A stretch of 64,000 bases of DNA, taken from NCBI RefSeq assembly GCF_900184895.1, contig NZ_FXZK01000005.1, positions 1 through 64,000 of the forward strand. The letters run 5' to 3'. The notes below the pieces were generated by a model. That model saw only the letters and a program-made list of their open reading frames with translations, had not been told where the DNA came from and did no database searches. Positions 18,610-27,074 of the stretch are shown piece after piece (positions within the stretch are counted from its first letter, which is position 1; the number at the start of each line of letters is the position of its first letter). Made by a program: the position numbers and the translations under genes. Source of the stretch: Flavimaricola marinus (lineage in GTDB: Bacteria > Pseudomonadota > Alphaproteobacteria > Rhodobacterales > Rhodobacteraceae).

Positions 18610-19692
18610 ATGGCGCTACCTGTAAAAGACCAGGCCAAATACTGGGGCATCGCGGCCGCGGCATTCCTTGTCATCCTGTGGTATCTGGGCGATGTGATCC
18701 TGCCGTTCCTCTTGGGTGGGGCCGTGGCCTATTGCCTTGATCCCATTGCCGACCGGCTGGAGCGGATGGGCCTGTCACGGACGATGTCCGTCGTGGTCAT
18801 CACCTTGGTGGCGCTGCTGATCTTCGTACTTCTGGTGCTCCTGGTCATTCCGACACTGATCAGCCAGGCAGGGCAGCTCGTGAACGTGGCCCCGGAGCTG
18901 TTTCAGCGGCTTCAGTCGTGGTTGACCACCCAATTCCCCTCGGTGATGGAGGAAGGCAGCCCGATCCGCGACCAGATCGCGGCCATCGGTCAGGCCATTC
19001 AGGCGCGCGGCGGCGAGCTGATCAACTCCGTGCTGACTTCGGCCCTCGGGGTGATCAACGTATTGGTGCTGGCCATCATCGTGCCTGTGGTGACCTTTTA
19101 CCTGTTGCTCGACTGGGATCGCATGATCGCCCGCATCGACGAGCTGCTGCCACGGGATCACGCCCCCACTCTGCGGCATCTGGCGAGCCAGATCGACGCC
19201 ACCTTGGCGTCATTCATCCGCGGGCAGGGCCTCGTCTGCCTGATTCTGGGCACCTACTACGCCGTGGCCCTGATGCTCGTCGGGCTGAATTTCGGCCTCG
19301 TCATCGGCGCGGTGGCCGGCCTCGTGACCTTCATTCCCTATGTCGGGGCGTTGATCGGAGGCGTTTTGGCGGTGGGTCTTGCCCTGTTCCAGTTCTGGGG
19401 AGACTGGTGGTGGATCGTGTTGGTGGCCGGTATTTTCCAGCTCGGCCAGTTTGTCGAAGGCAACATCCTGACGCCAAAGCTCGTTGGATCGAGCGTCGGG
19501 CTGCATCCGGTCTGGCTTCTCTTTGCGCTGTCGCTGTTTGGGGCGCTGTTCGGATTTGTCGGGCTTCTGGTTGCGGTGCCGGTCGCGGCGGTCATCGGGG
19601 TTTTGACCCGGTTCGGCATTTCGCAATACAAGAATGGTCCACTCTACAAAGGCAAGGACGAGTCTCCTGTGCCGCCTGATCTGGACAGCTAG
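18610..19692 (+). CDS. AI-2E/PerM-family transporter
   Basis: A 360-residue membrane protein of the AI-2E exporter (UPF0118/PerM) family. It has seven or eight hydrophobic segments, with a conserved core IPYVGALIGGVLAVGLALFQF and the C-terminal GLHPVWLLFALSLFGALFGFVGLLVAVP. Family members include the AI-2 exporter TqsA and Na+/H+ antiporters, so the substrate is open. The ATG at 18610 follows GGAGG. It directly abuts hdaA, an arrangement consistent with one transcript. Confidence 0.9.
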   Translation: MALPVKDQAKYWGIAAAAFLVILWYLGDVILPFLLGGAVAYCLDPIADRLERMGLSRTMSVVVITLVALLIFVLLVLLVIPTLISQAGQLVNVAPELFQRLQSWLTTQFPSVMEEGSPIRDQIAAIGQAIQARGGELINSVLTSALGVINVLVLAIIVPVVTFYLLLDWDRMIARIDELLPRDHAPTLRHLASQIDATLASFIRGQGLVCLILGTYYAVALMLVGLNFGLVIGAVAGLVTFIPYVGALIGGVLAVGLALFQFWGDWWWIVLVAGIFQLGQFVEGNILTPKLVGSSVGLHPVWLLFALSLFGALFGFVGLLVAVPVAAVIGVLTRFGISQYKNGPLYKGKDESPVPPDLDS

Positions 19693-20370
19693 ATGCCGCA
19701 GCAATTGTATTTTGACCTTCCCTCGCGGATCTCGCTGGGCGCTGACGACTATTTCGTGTCAGAGGCCAATGCCAGCGCCTATGCGATGGTCAATCAGGAT
19801 GCGATCTGGCCGGATGGCAAATTGGTGGTGACCGGCGCCAGAGGCAGCGGCAAGAGCCATCTCGTGCGGGTCTGGCAGGAGCAGTCCGGCGCGACCGTCC
19901 TACCTGCCTGCGCCATCGACCCTGACGCACCGCTGCCCGATGCCGGGGCGCGGATCGCGGTCGAGGATATGGAGCAGCTGGACCAAGGGGCGCAGGAATA
20001 CCTGTTTCACCTGCACAACCATCTGAAATCCAGCGGCGGCCGCCTCCTGATGACCGCCCAGTCCGAACCCGCGGCCTGGCCGCTGACCCTGCCGGATCTG
20101 GCCAGCCGGGTGCAGGCTGCCAGCGTGGTTTCGATCCGCGATCCGGATGACATGCTCCTGCACGCCGTGCTCACCAAGCATTTTGCCGACCGGCAATTGA
20201 ACCCATCTCCCAGTCTCATCAGCTGGCTGTTGCCGCGTATGGAACGAACCTTCGCCGCCGCGGGCGAGATCGTGGCCGCGATCGACGAGGCCGCCTTGAG
20301 CCAAGGGACTGTCATTAACAGGACACTTGCGAGATCTATTTTAGACAAGGACTGGTCGGTGACCGACTAA
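19693..20370 (+). CDS. hdaA: DnaA-related regulator HdaA (regulatory inactivation of DnaA)
   Basis: A 225-residue AAA+ protein lacking the DnaA DNA-binding domain. The N-terminus MPQQLYFDLP carries a beta-clamp-binding-type motif. Walker A is GARGSGKSHL (near residues 48-57), the Walker B-like segment is IAVEDMEQLD, and a sensor-2 region lies near WLLPRMERTF. In Caulobacter, HdaA with the sliding clamp promotes ATP hydrolysis by DnaA and prevents over-initiation. It begins at the base following the permease stop and precedes ppk. Confidence 0.87.
   Translation: MPQQLYFDLPSRISLGADDYFVSEANASAYAMVNQDAIWPDGKLVVTGARGSGKSHLVRVWQEQSGATVLPACAIDPDAPLPDAGARIAVEDMEQLDQGAQEYLFHLHNHLKSSGGRLLMTAQSEPAAWPLTLPDLASRVQAASVVSIRDPDDMLLHAVLTKHFADRQLNPSPSLISWLLPRMERTFAAAGEIVAAIDEAALSQGTVINRTLARSILDKDWSVTD
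20309..20342 (+). promoter_or_regulatory. Candidate Pho box and promoter upstream of ppk
   Basis: CTGTCAT (20309-20315) matches a PhoB half-site exactly. After four bases a degenerate second half AGGACAC follows, and a TATTTT (20337-20342) lies 10 bp downstream, as expected for a Pho-type promoter where the box replaces the -35. It is inside the 3' end of hdaA, about 70 bp before ppk. The weak second half-site limits confidence. Confidence 0.35.
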
Positions 20371-20409
20371 AAACGCGTAGTCTGGCATGAATACGAGGTA
20401 GAAAACCAA

Positions 20410-22578
20410 ATGCCACAAGCCGATTTCCTGACTGCCCCCTTTGTCCCCGCCGTCGAAGTCGACGGGGATCTGACCGGACCCGCCCGGTTCTTCAATCGCG
20501 AACTGAGCTGGCTTGGGTTCAACTGGCGGGTGCTGGAAGAGGCCGAGAACCCGCGGGTGCCGATGCTCGAGCGGCTGCGGTTCGTGTCGATTTCGGCCAG
20601 CAATCTGGACGAATTCTACACCGTTCGCGTCGCCGGCCTGCGGGAGCTTGCCCAGGCGGGCAATACCACACCCTCGGTCGACGGGATGACACCGGCCGAA
20701 CAGTTGACGATGATCGACCTCGAGGCCCGCCGATTGATGACCCGGCAGCAAGAGATCTATCAGGCGCTGACCGAAGAATTGAAAGATGCCGGCATCACCA
20801 TCATGACCCGGCATGACGTGGAGGACGAGGATAGGCCGTTCCTGCTCGACAACTTCCTCAATCACGTCTTTCCCGTGCTGTCTCCGCTCGCCATCGACCC
20901 AGCGCACCCGTTCCCGTTCATCCCCAACGAAGGCTTTGCCCTCGCGCTGCAACTGGAGCGCGTATCAGATAAACGCGACCTACGCGCCCTGTTGCCCGTG
21001 CCGCACCAGATCGACCGTTTCGTGTCGGTCCCCACGGTCGATGGTCTGCGGTATCTGCCGCTCGAAGAGCTCTTGCTGCTGCATCTGGACCGGATGTTTC
21101 CGGGCTATCGCGTCAAGGGCCACTGTGCGTTTCGGGTCCTGCGCGACAGCGATCTGGAAGTCGAAGACGAAGCCGAAGATTTGGTCAGCGAATTCGAGAC
21201 CGCCCTGAAGCGTCGTCGCCGGGGCGAAGTCGTGCGGATGAAGCTCTCCGCCAATGCGCCGTCAGGGTTGAAAACGCTGATCATGCGCGAGCTGCCCGTC
21301 AAGGAGGACGAAGTCGTCGAGGTCGAGGGATTGATCGGCGTGGGCGACTTGTCCGAACTGGTCACCGATGCCCGGCCCGATCTGCTTTGGCCGTCGTTCA
21401 GCCCCCGCGTGCCCGAGCGGGTGCAGGATCACGACGGCGACATGTTCGCCGCCATTCGGCAAAAGGACATGCTGCTGCATCACCCCTACGAGACGTTCGA
21501 CATGGTGATCCGGTTCCTGCAGCGCGCCGCCCGCGATCCGGACGTGGTGGCGATCAAGCAGACGCTCTACCGCACCTCGCGCAACTCGCCCATCGTCGAG
21601 GCTCTATGCGAGGCCGCCGAGGACGGCAAATCCGTGACCGCCCTCGTCGAGCTGAAGGCCCGCTTCGACGAGGCCGCAAACATCCGGCAATCGCGCAGGC
21701 TGGAGCGTGCCGGGGCGCATGTGGTTTACGGCTTCACGCAATACAAGACCCACGCCAAGATCAGCGTCGTCGTCCGGCGCGAAGGCGACAAGCTGGTAAC
21801 CTACACCCATTTCGGCACCGGCAACTATCACCCGATCACGGCCCGGATCTACACCGACCTCTCGCTGTTCACCTGCGACGCCCGGCTTGGCCGGGACGCG
21901 ACCAAGGTGTTCAACTACGTCGGAGGCTATGCCCAGCCCGAGGGTCTTGAGAACCTCGCGATTTCGCCCGCGACACTCAAGCAGAGCCTGCTCGACATGA
22001 TCGGGGCCGAGGCCGAGCACGCCCGCAACGGCAAGCCCGCCGAGATCTGGGCCAAGATGAATTCGATCATCGAAGAGGACGTCATCGACGCGCTCTATGC
22101 GGCCTCGCAGGACGGGGTCAAGATCAGCCTCGTGATCCGCGGGATTTGTGGTCTGCGCCCCGGCATAAAAGGGTTGAGCGAGAATATCCGCGTCAAATCC
22201 ATTGTCGGCCGCTTCCTCGAGCATTCGCGGATCGTATGCTTTGGCAACGGACGTGGGCTGCCCTCCAAGAAGGCGCGGGTCTTCATGTCGTCGGCCGACT
22301 GGATGGGCCGCAACCTGACGCGGCGGGTCGAAACGCTCGTCGAGATCACTAACGCCACGGTCAAGGCGCAGATCGTCGATCAGATCATGGCCGCCAATAT
22401 GGCTGACGTTGCGCAAAGCTGGGTGATGGGCCCGGACGGCCGGTTCGAGCGGGCCGAATGGCCGGAAGACGGGTTCGCCTTCAACTGTCACAGGTTCTTT
22501 ATGGAGAACCCCTCCCTATCTGGGCGCGGCTCGGCCGGCGCATCGGACGTGCCGCAACTGACCCACGAGCGCGACTAA
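20410..22578 (+). CDS. ppk: Polyphosphate kinase 1
   Basis: A 722-residue PPK1, which reversibly makes polyphosphate from ATP. The N-terminal domain starts FFNRELSWLGFNWRVLEEA. The two PLD-like catalytic domains include IKQTLYRTS, VVYGFTQYKTHAKISVVVRR and YTHFGTGNYHPITARIYTD, which contain the conserved catalytic histidines, then GICGLRPGIKGLSENI. Length is normal. It is followed 87 bp later by ppx with a structured intergenic region between them. Confidence 0.96.
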   Translation: MPQADFLTAPFVPAVEVDGDLTGPARFFNRELSWLGFNWRVLEEAENPRVPMLERLRFVSISASNLDEFYTVRVAGLRELAQAGNTTPSVDGMTPAEQLTMIDLEARRLMTRQQEIYQALTEELKDAGITIMTRHDVEDEDRPFLLDNFLNHVFPVLSPLAIDPAHPFPFIPNEGFALALQLERVSDKRDLRALLPVPHQIDRFVSVPTVDGLRYLPLEELLLLHLDRMFPGYRVKGHCAFRVLRDSDLEVEDEAEDLVSEFETALKRRRRGEVVRMKLSANAPSGLKTLIMRELPVKEDEVVEVEGLIGVGDLSELVTDARPDLLWPSFSPRVPERVQDHDGDMFAAIRQKDMLLHHPYETFDMVIRFLQRAARDPDVVAIKQTLYRTSRNSPIVEALCEAAEDGKSVTALVELKARFDEAANIRQSRRLERAGAHVVYGFTQYKTHAKISVVVRREGDKLVTYTHFGTGNYHPITARIYTDLSLFTCDARLGRDATKVFNYVGGYAQPEGLENLAISPATLKQSLLDMIGAEAEHARNGKPAEIWAKMNSIIEEDVIDALYAASQDGVKISLVIRGICGLRPGIKGLSENIRVKSIVGRFLEHSRIVCFGNGRGLPSKKARVFMSSADWMGRNLTRRVETLVEITNATVKAQIVDQIMAANMADVAQSWVMGPDGRFERAEWPEDGFAFNCHRFFMENPSLSGRGSAGASDVPQLTHERD

Positions 22579-22594
22579 TCCACCGATCGCCGGA

Positions 22595-22658
22595 CTTGGC
22601 CCGGCCAAGCGATTGACCTCCGCGACTTGCCGCTTCATCTTTGACCGGCAAGTCGCGG
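22595..22658 (+). promoter_or_regulatory. Two hairpins in the ppk-ppx gap; the second overlaps the ppx ribosome site
   Basis: Hairpin 1 is CTTGGC-CCG-GCCAAG (22595-22609). Hairpin 2 has a perfect 13-bp stem, CCGCGACTTGCCG (22620-22632) with CGGCAAGTCGCGG (22646-22658), and a 13-nt loop. The end of the right arm enters the GCGGGGG purine run that serves as the ppx Shine-Dalgarno, just before ATG 22666. No U-run follows, so a terminator is unlikely. Confidence 0.65.
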
Positions 22659-22665
22659 GGGATTC

Positions 22666-24213
22666 ATGGACGGACAAAACGAATCGGACGCACCGAATTG
22701 GGGCGCCTTCGGCCGCGCCATCTTTGATGCGGATCGCGCGAATTCCCTCTCACGACTGGGCGTCGTCGATGTCGGGTCAAACTCCGTGCGTCTGGTGGTG
22801 TTCGACGGTGCCGCCCGGAGCCCGGCCTATTTCTACAACGAAAAGATCATGTGCGCGCTCGGCGCGGGCCTGTCGCAGACCGGCCACCTCAACCCACAGG
22901 GGCGCAAACGGGCGCTGTCGGCCATCAAGCGGTTTACTGCGCTGGCCGAAGGCATGGGCATCTCGCCCTTGACCGCCGTGGCAACCGCCGCCGTGCGCGA
23001 GGCCAGTGACGGCGACGATTTCCGCGCCGAGGTGGAACGCGAAACGGGCCTCAAGCTCTATGTCATCGACGGAGAAGAGGAAGCCCGCCTTTCGGCGCAG
23101 GGCGTGTTGCTCGGCTGGCCCGGAAGCTATGGCCTCGTCTGCGACATTGGCGGTTCGTCGATGGAATTGGCTGATCTGGCCGACGGGGTCGTCGGTCAAT
23201 GTGTCACCTCGCCTCTTGGTCCGCTGAAACTGCGCGAAGTGAAGGGCGGCAAGAAGGCGCTCAAGGCGCACATCAAGGGCATCGTCAAAGACCTGCATGC
23301 CAAGATGAAGCACGAGACGGGGATGCGCCTTTTCCTTGTCGGTGGATCGTGGCGAGCCATTGCCCGGGTCGACATGGAGCGACGCGGATACCCGATGACG
23401 GTTCTGCACGAATACCGCATGACGTCGCGGGCGGTATCGGCCACCAAATCCTACATCAACGAAAGCGATCTCAACGAATTGCGCGGCCGCTGCGGCATTT
23501 CGGAAGAACGCATGTCGCTGGTGCCCCTTGCCACCATGGTGCTCAACGAGGTGATCCGCACCTTCAAGCCCAAGGACATCGCTGTATCATCCTATGGGAT
23601 TCGCGAGGGCATGCTCTATGAACAGATGCCGCAATCCCTGCGCGATCAGGATCCGCTGATCGAAGCCTGCCGTTTTGCCGAAGCCAAGGATGCCCGCCTG
23701 CCCGGCTTTGGCCCCGTTCTCTACGATTTCGTGCTGCCGTTGTTCCCACGCGCCGACTGGCAGAAGAAGCGGATCATCCACGCCGCCTGCCTGCTGCATG
23801 ATGTGAGCTGGAGGGCGCATCCCGACTACCGGGCCGAGGTCTGCTTCGACAATGCCACGCGGGCCAACCTCGGCGGGTTGAAGCATTCCGAGCGGGTCTA
23901 TCTCGGCCTTGCCCTGCTGCATCGCTACTCCAACAAGCGGGAAGGCTCCCGCTATGAGGCGGTGTTCAGCCTGCTCGACGAGAAGCAGATCAAGGAAGCC
24001 GAAGTCTTGGGCCGGGCCATGCGGCTGGGCGCGATGCTCTGGCTCGGGGCCGCGCAAAAGCCCGGTTCACTCAAGTTTCAACCGCAAAAGAAAACGCTCG
24101 AGATCAAGCTGGATGCCCGCGCCGAGCCGTTGTTCGGCGAGGTCTGCGCATCCCGGTTCCAATCCCTCGCCGCTGCATTGGGGGCAGAGCCCAAGGTCAC
24201 GATCAAAGCCTAA
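22666..24213 (+). CDS. ppx: Exopolyphosphatase (Ppx/GppA family)
   Basis: A 515-residue phosphatase of the ASKHA fold that releases phosphate from polyphosphate or hydrolyses pppGpp. Phosphate-binding motifs VVDVGSNSVRLVVF near residue 32 and VCDIGGSSMELADL near 160 are clear, as are the catalytic Glu region IDGEEEARLSAQG and a C-terminal HD-like helical domain (IIHAACLLHDVSWRAHPDYR). It forms an operon with ppk and ends overlapping the convergent hypothetical gene by 4 nt. Confidence 0.93.
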   Translation: MDGQNESDAPNWGAFGRAIFDADRANSLSRLGVVDVGSNSVRLVVFDGAARSPAYFYNEKIMCALGAGLSQTGHLNPQGRKRALSAIKRFTALAEGMGISPLTAVATAAVREASDGDDFRAEVERETGLKLYVIDGEEEARLSAQGVLLGWPGSYGLVCDIGGSSMELADLADGVVGQCVTSPLGPLKLREVKGGKKALKAHIKGIVKDLHAKMKHETGMRLFLVGGSWRAIARVDMERRGYPMTVLHEYRMTSRAVSATKSYINESDLNELRGRCGISEERMSLVPLATMVLNEVIRTFKPKDIAVSSYGIREGMLYEQMPQSLRDQDPLIEACRFAEAKDARLPGFGPVLYDFVLPLFPRADWQKKRIIHAACLLHDVSWRAHPDYRAEVCFDNATRANLGGLKHSERVYLGLALLHRYSNKREGSRYEAVFSLLDEKQIKEAEVLGRAMRLGAMLWLGAAQKPGSLKFQPQKKTLEIKLDARAEPLFGEVCASRFQSLAAALGAEPKVTIKA

Positions 24214-24596
24214 AGGTCGATCTGTTCGGGCGGATCGTCCTGTTGCACTTCGGGTTCGTCCGGCTCCGCGGGCACGTATGGCGGCGCGTCCGGGCTGCGG
24301 CGGATCAGGATATCGCCGTTGTCCAGAATGACGGGCGCCTCGTAGTGCCGGATGTCGTCGATCTGAGACATCAGCGCCGACAAGGCAGGCCCCATCTGTT
24401 CGGCCAACTGGCGCATGGCGGGCTGGATCTCCTGCGCAAAGCCCTCCAGTTCCTCGAAGGTCGGCTCCAGTTCGGACATCAGACCACGCAGAAACATCCG
24501 CGCCCCTTCGTCCATGAGCGAGAAGCCTTCGTCGTCCTGCGCCAGCGCGGGCACAGCGGAAAGGCAGAGGGCAAGCGGCAGGGCGAACTGTTTCAT
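24210..24596 (-). CDS. Exported hypothetical protein, acidic
   Basis: A 128-residue protein with signal peptide MKQFALPLALCLSAVPALAQ. The mature part has an amphipathic acidic helix region (FMLRGLMSELEPTFEELEGF-like) and a proline/acid-rich tail. The segment IRHYEAPVILDNGDILIRR is conserved in my recollection of roseobacter homologues, some mislabelled as AAA ATPases. The start at 24596 is chosen for the signal peptide; longer forms are Gly/Pro/Arg-rich. No catalytic motif visible; periplasmic location inferred. Confidence 0.65.
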   Translation of the reverse strand: MKQFALPLALCLSAVPALAQDDEGFSLMDEGARMFLRGLMSELEPTFEELEGFAQEIQPAMRQLAEQMGPALSALMSQIDDIRHYEAPVILDNGDILIRRSPDAPPYVPAEPDEPEVQQDDPPEQIDL

Positions 24597-24634
24597 GCCA
24601 TCAATATAGGCGCGGAGCGGCCGTTTCCCAAGCC

Positions 24635-25633
24635 CTAGAGCGCGAGGTCGAGCGTCACCGGGAAGTGGTCGGACGCGGTCAGGAGGGCCTCCCGCAGGTC
24701 CAGGTCCGAAAAACATTGAGGATCGTCAAAGGGATGCCAAATGCGCCACGCGCTGTCTGGCTGCCGCAAATCCGGCGAGACCATGATGTAATCCAGCAGC
24801 GCCGACAGATACGGCCCGTCGGGCTTCTTGAACCGGGCTGTTGCCGGTTGCACCCCGATCCGGCTGGAAAGGGCGATCCGGGCATGCGGATCAAACAGCT
24901 GAATGCCATCCCCCTCGCCCAGCACGACCTCTACTCCTGACCGGCCGAACAGCTTCTCATACTCATCAAGCCCCGGACCGTCGTTGAAATCACCGAGCAC
25001 GATGAGCGGGTCTCCCGCCTCGAGATGTGCCTGCACCCGCCGCCGGAGCCAGATGCACTGGGCCAGTTGCTTGCGCCGGTTTTCGATCGACAGGCGGATG
25101 GCATGGGCATTGTTGCGGGCGCCGTGCGGAGCCTTGGACTTGGCGTGTACACCGATCAGTCGCAAAGACGCGCCCCCGGTTTGCAGCGCGACCTCCAGCG
25201 GCGGCTTGGACCAGCGGATCGTTTCGGGGGTCGCATCGGTATCGAGATCGAAATGGAATGCCTGATCAAAGCGCGGGGCGGTGGCGTCCTCTTGCGGATC
25301 ATGCTCGGCGGTCACGGTGTCGGGATCATACAACAACGCGATTTCCTGTTGCGTGTCATTGACATAACCGATCAGCGCCTTGTTGGTGCGCAGCCCGAAA
25401 TGACGCGCGAAACTCTCCAGTGCGACGGCGCCATCCCGCCTGCGACTGCTGTCCGGCGCTTCGATGATCATCACGGCATCCGCATCCAGTGCGGCAAAGA
25501 CGTGCCCCAGAGCGGCCGTCTGCTCCCGCCGCGTCACATCATAGCGGCCCGACCATCCGCCATCATCGCGCAGCCTGCCATGGTCGTCGAAAAGGTGATC
25601 GAACCATTCGACGTTGTAGGTGGCCAGCCTCAC
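24635..25633 (-). CDS. Endonuclease/exonuclease/phosphatase-family protein
   Basis: A 332-residue DNase I-like fold protein. The family landmarks are present: the N-terminal metal-binding RLATYNVEWFDHLF (Asn and Glu), the middle HAKSKAPHGARNNAHAIR, VLGDFNDGPG (the catalytic D-x-N), and the terminal SDHFPVTLDLAL (Asp-His pair). The probable start is a GTG at 25633 that overlaps the stop of the DnaJ-domain gene as GTGA. Lack of a signal peptide suggests a cytoplasmic enzyme. Nucleic acid or phosphoester substrates are both possible. Confidence 0.85.
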   Translation of the reverse strand: MRLATYNVEWFDHLFDDHGRLRDDGGWSGRYDVTRREQTAALGHVFAALDADAVMIIEAPDSSRRRDGAVALESFARHFGLRTNKALIGYVNDTQQEIALLYDPDTVTAEHDPQEDATAPRFDQAFHFDLDTDATPETIRWSKPPLEVALQTGGASLRLIGVHAKSKAPHGARNNAHAIRLSIENRRKQLAQCIWLRRRVQAHLEAGDPLIVLGDFNDGPGLDEYEKLFGRSGVEVVLGEGDGIQLFDPHARIALSSRIGVQPATARFKKPDGPYLSALLDYIMVSPDLRQPDSAWRIWHPFDDPQCFSDLDLREALLTASDHFPVTLDLAL

Positions 25634-26322
25634 GCACACGCCTCGTTGATCGCTTCCCAAGCGCGATTGACCGAAATCAGGCGCTTTTCGGCCAGTTTGA
25701 CGGCCTCCTCCGGCACACCACGCGCCATCATCCGATCTGGATGGGTCTCCCGGACCAATGCGCGCCACGCGGCACGCACCTCTGACATCGGAGCATCTGG
25801 CGAGACCCCGAGGACGTCGTAGGGATCCCGCTCTGCATCGGGCACGAATTGCGCCCGCAACCGGGCAAATCCAAGCTCGTCAAAGCCGAAGATCTCGGCC
25901 ACGCGCCCGAGAAAGGCATCCTCCGCCGGATGGTAGCTGCCGTCGGCCATCGCGATATGGAACAGCCCTTCCATAAGATCGCGCAGCGGCCCATCCGAAG
26001 GCTTGCCCGCCGTCTGGAACATCGCCCCGATCCGGGTCGCGTAATCTTCGAACCCGGCGATATCCTGACGGGCAAGGTCGAACACTCGTGCGGCCTGAGA
26101 TTCGGCTTCTTTCGGGATGTGGAACACCTCCCGAAACGCCTTCACCTCGTCGCGGGTGACCAATCCGTCCGCTTTCGCCATCTTCGCGCCCAAGGCGATG
26201 ACGGCGATGGTGAAGGCCACGCTGCGCTCCGGGCTTTGACGAAGTTTGTCAAAGACAACCGTCAGCCCTTCGCCCTTGGCGAGTGCGGCAAGCGCTTCAC
26301 TGATCCGAGTCCAAATCGACAT
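25630..26322 (-). CDS. DjlA-like J-domain co-chaperone with TerB domain
   Basis: A 230-residue protein. The N-terminal helical TerB-like domain (AFTIAVIALGAKMAKADGLV) is followed by a second helical stretch with MADGSYHPAEDAFL. A C-terminal J domain starts DPYDVLGVSPDAPMSEVRAA and contains the diagnostic HPD tripeptide (RETHPDRMM). It lacks the N-terminal membrane helix of E. coli DjlA, so it is likely soluble. Partner would be DnaK. Probably co-transcribed with the endonuclease-family gene. Confidence 0.88.
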   Translation of the reverse strand: MSIWTRISEALAALAKGEGLTVVFDKLRQSPERSVAFTIAVIALGAKMAKADGLVTRDEVKAFREVFHIPKEAESQAARVFDLARQDIAGFEDYATRIGAMFQTAGKPSDGPLRDLMEGLFHIAMADGSYHPAEDAFLGRVAEIFGFDELGFARLRAQFVPDAERDPYDVLGVSPDAPMSEVRAAWRALVRETHPDRMMARGVPEEAVKLAEKRLISVNRAWEAINEACA

Positions 26323-26366
26323 GTTGCCAGCTTACCCGCTGCAGCGCGGCATGTCAGACCTGAAAA

Positions 26367-26978
26367 TTACGAAAACCGCTCTTTGCCGAGCGTCACGCGG
26401 CCGGACGGCGTATCGAAGACGGCGCCAAGCTCTGCCGAGGCGCCGTGCGAGAGCCGCAGGCGTGGATCGGCCATGTCCGACAGCAGAGCCGCCAATCGGT
26501 CTGGTTCGGGATGGGTGATGTCCAGAGATAACAGTCCGACACCCTGATCGGCCAGTCTGGACGACGGGTGCGCCCCCTCGCCCCAGCGTATCAACGATGG
26601 GAACGCCCCGCCCTCGCACAAGGAGCCGTCCGCAGGGACCGTGATTTCCCACGTGAGGTCCCCACGGCTCAGTGGCAGGATGTCACCGGATCCCGGCGGG
26701 CGGCCGGACAGGTTGTCGGTGCGCGCGATCCAGTTGCCCAGCTTGGGTGCGCCGGCGTCATCGAGGCCGAACCAGCGGGGCCTGCCGGGATCGGGCACGG
26801 AGGGGTCCGGCGCGATCACTTCGAGGTAGAGGCCCGGCCCCAGCCCCAGCAACCGGTTGTGTGTGCCGAAATAAGGGTGCTGCCCACCGGGTTGCAGCGA
26901 GACGCCCAACTGCTTCTCCAGCCACGCGGAACCCTCGTCCAGATCGGCGCAGACAACCGCCAAGTGATCAATCTCCAA
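26367..26978 (-). CDS. VOC-family (glyoxalase-like) protein
   Basis: A ~203-residue protein of the vicinal oxygen chelate superfamily, glyoxalase_3-like subgroup. It opens EIDHLAVVCADLDEGSAWLE and contains HPYFGTHNRLLGLGPGLYLE, a typical HxGTxN motif. I favour a TTG start at 26978 after GGGAGA because the family begins immediately before the first beta strand. An ATG at 27035 would add 19 basic residues. Metal-dependent enzyme function is likely but substrate unknown. Confidence 0.8.
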   Translation of the reverse strand: MEIDHLAVVCADLDEGSAWLEKQLGVSLQPGGQHPYFGTHNRLLGLGPGLYLEVIAPDPSVPDPGRPRWFGLDDAGAPKLGNWIARTDNLSGRPPGSGDILPLSRGDLTWEITVPADGSLCEGGAFPSLIRWGEGAHPSSRLADQGVGLLSLDITHPEPDRLAALLSDMADPRLRLSHGASAELGAVFDTPSGRVTLGKERFS

Positions 26979-27074
26979 CGCAAGTCTCCCATCTATGCCG
27001 TCGGGGCGGCGGTGTGATTTCCTCTGCCGGGTCATCCGTCAGAGTTACCCCCAGCCCCGGCCTATCCGCGAAGC

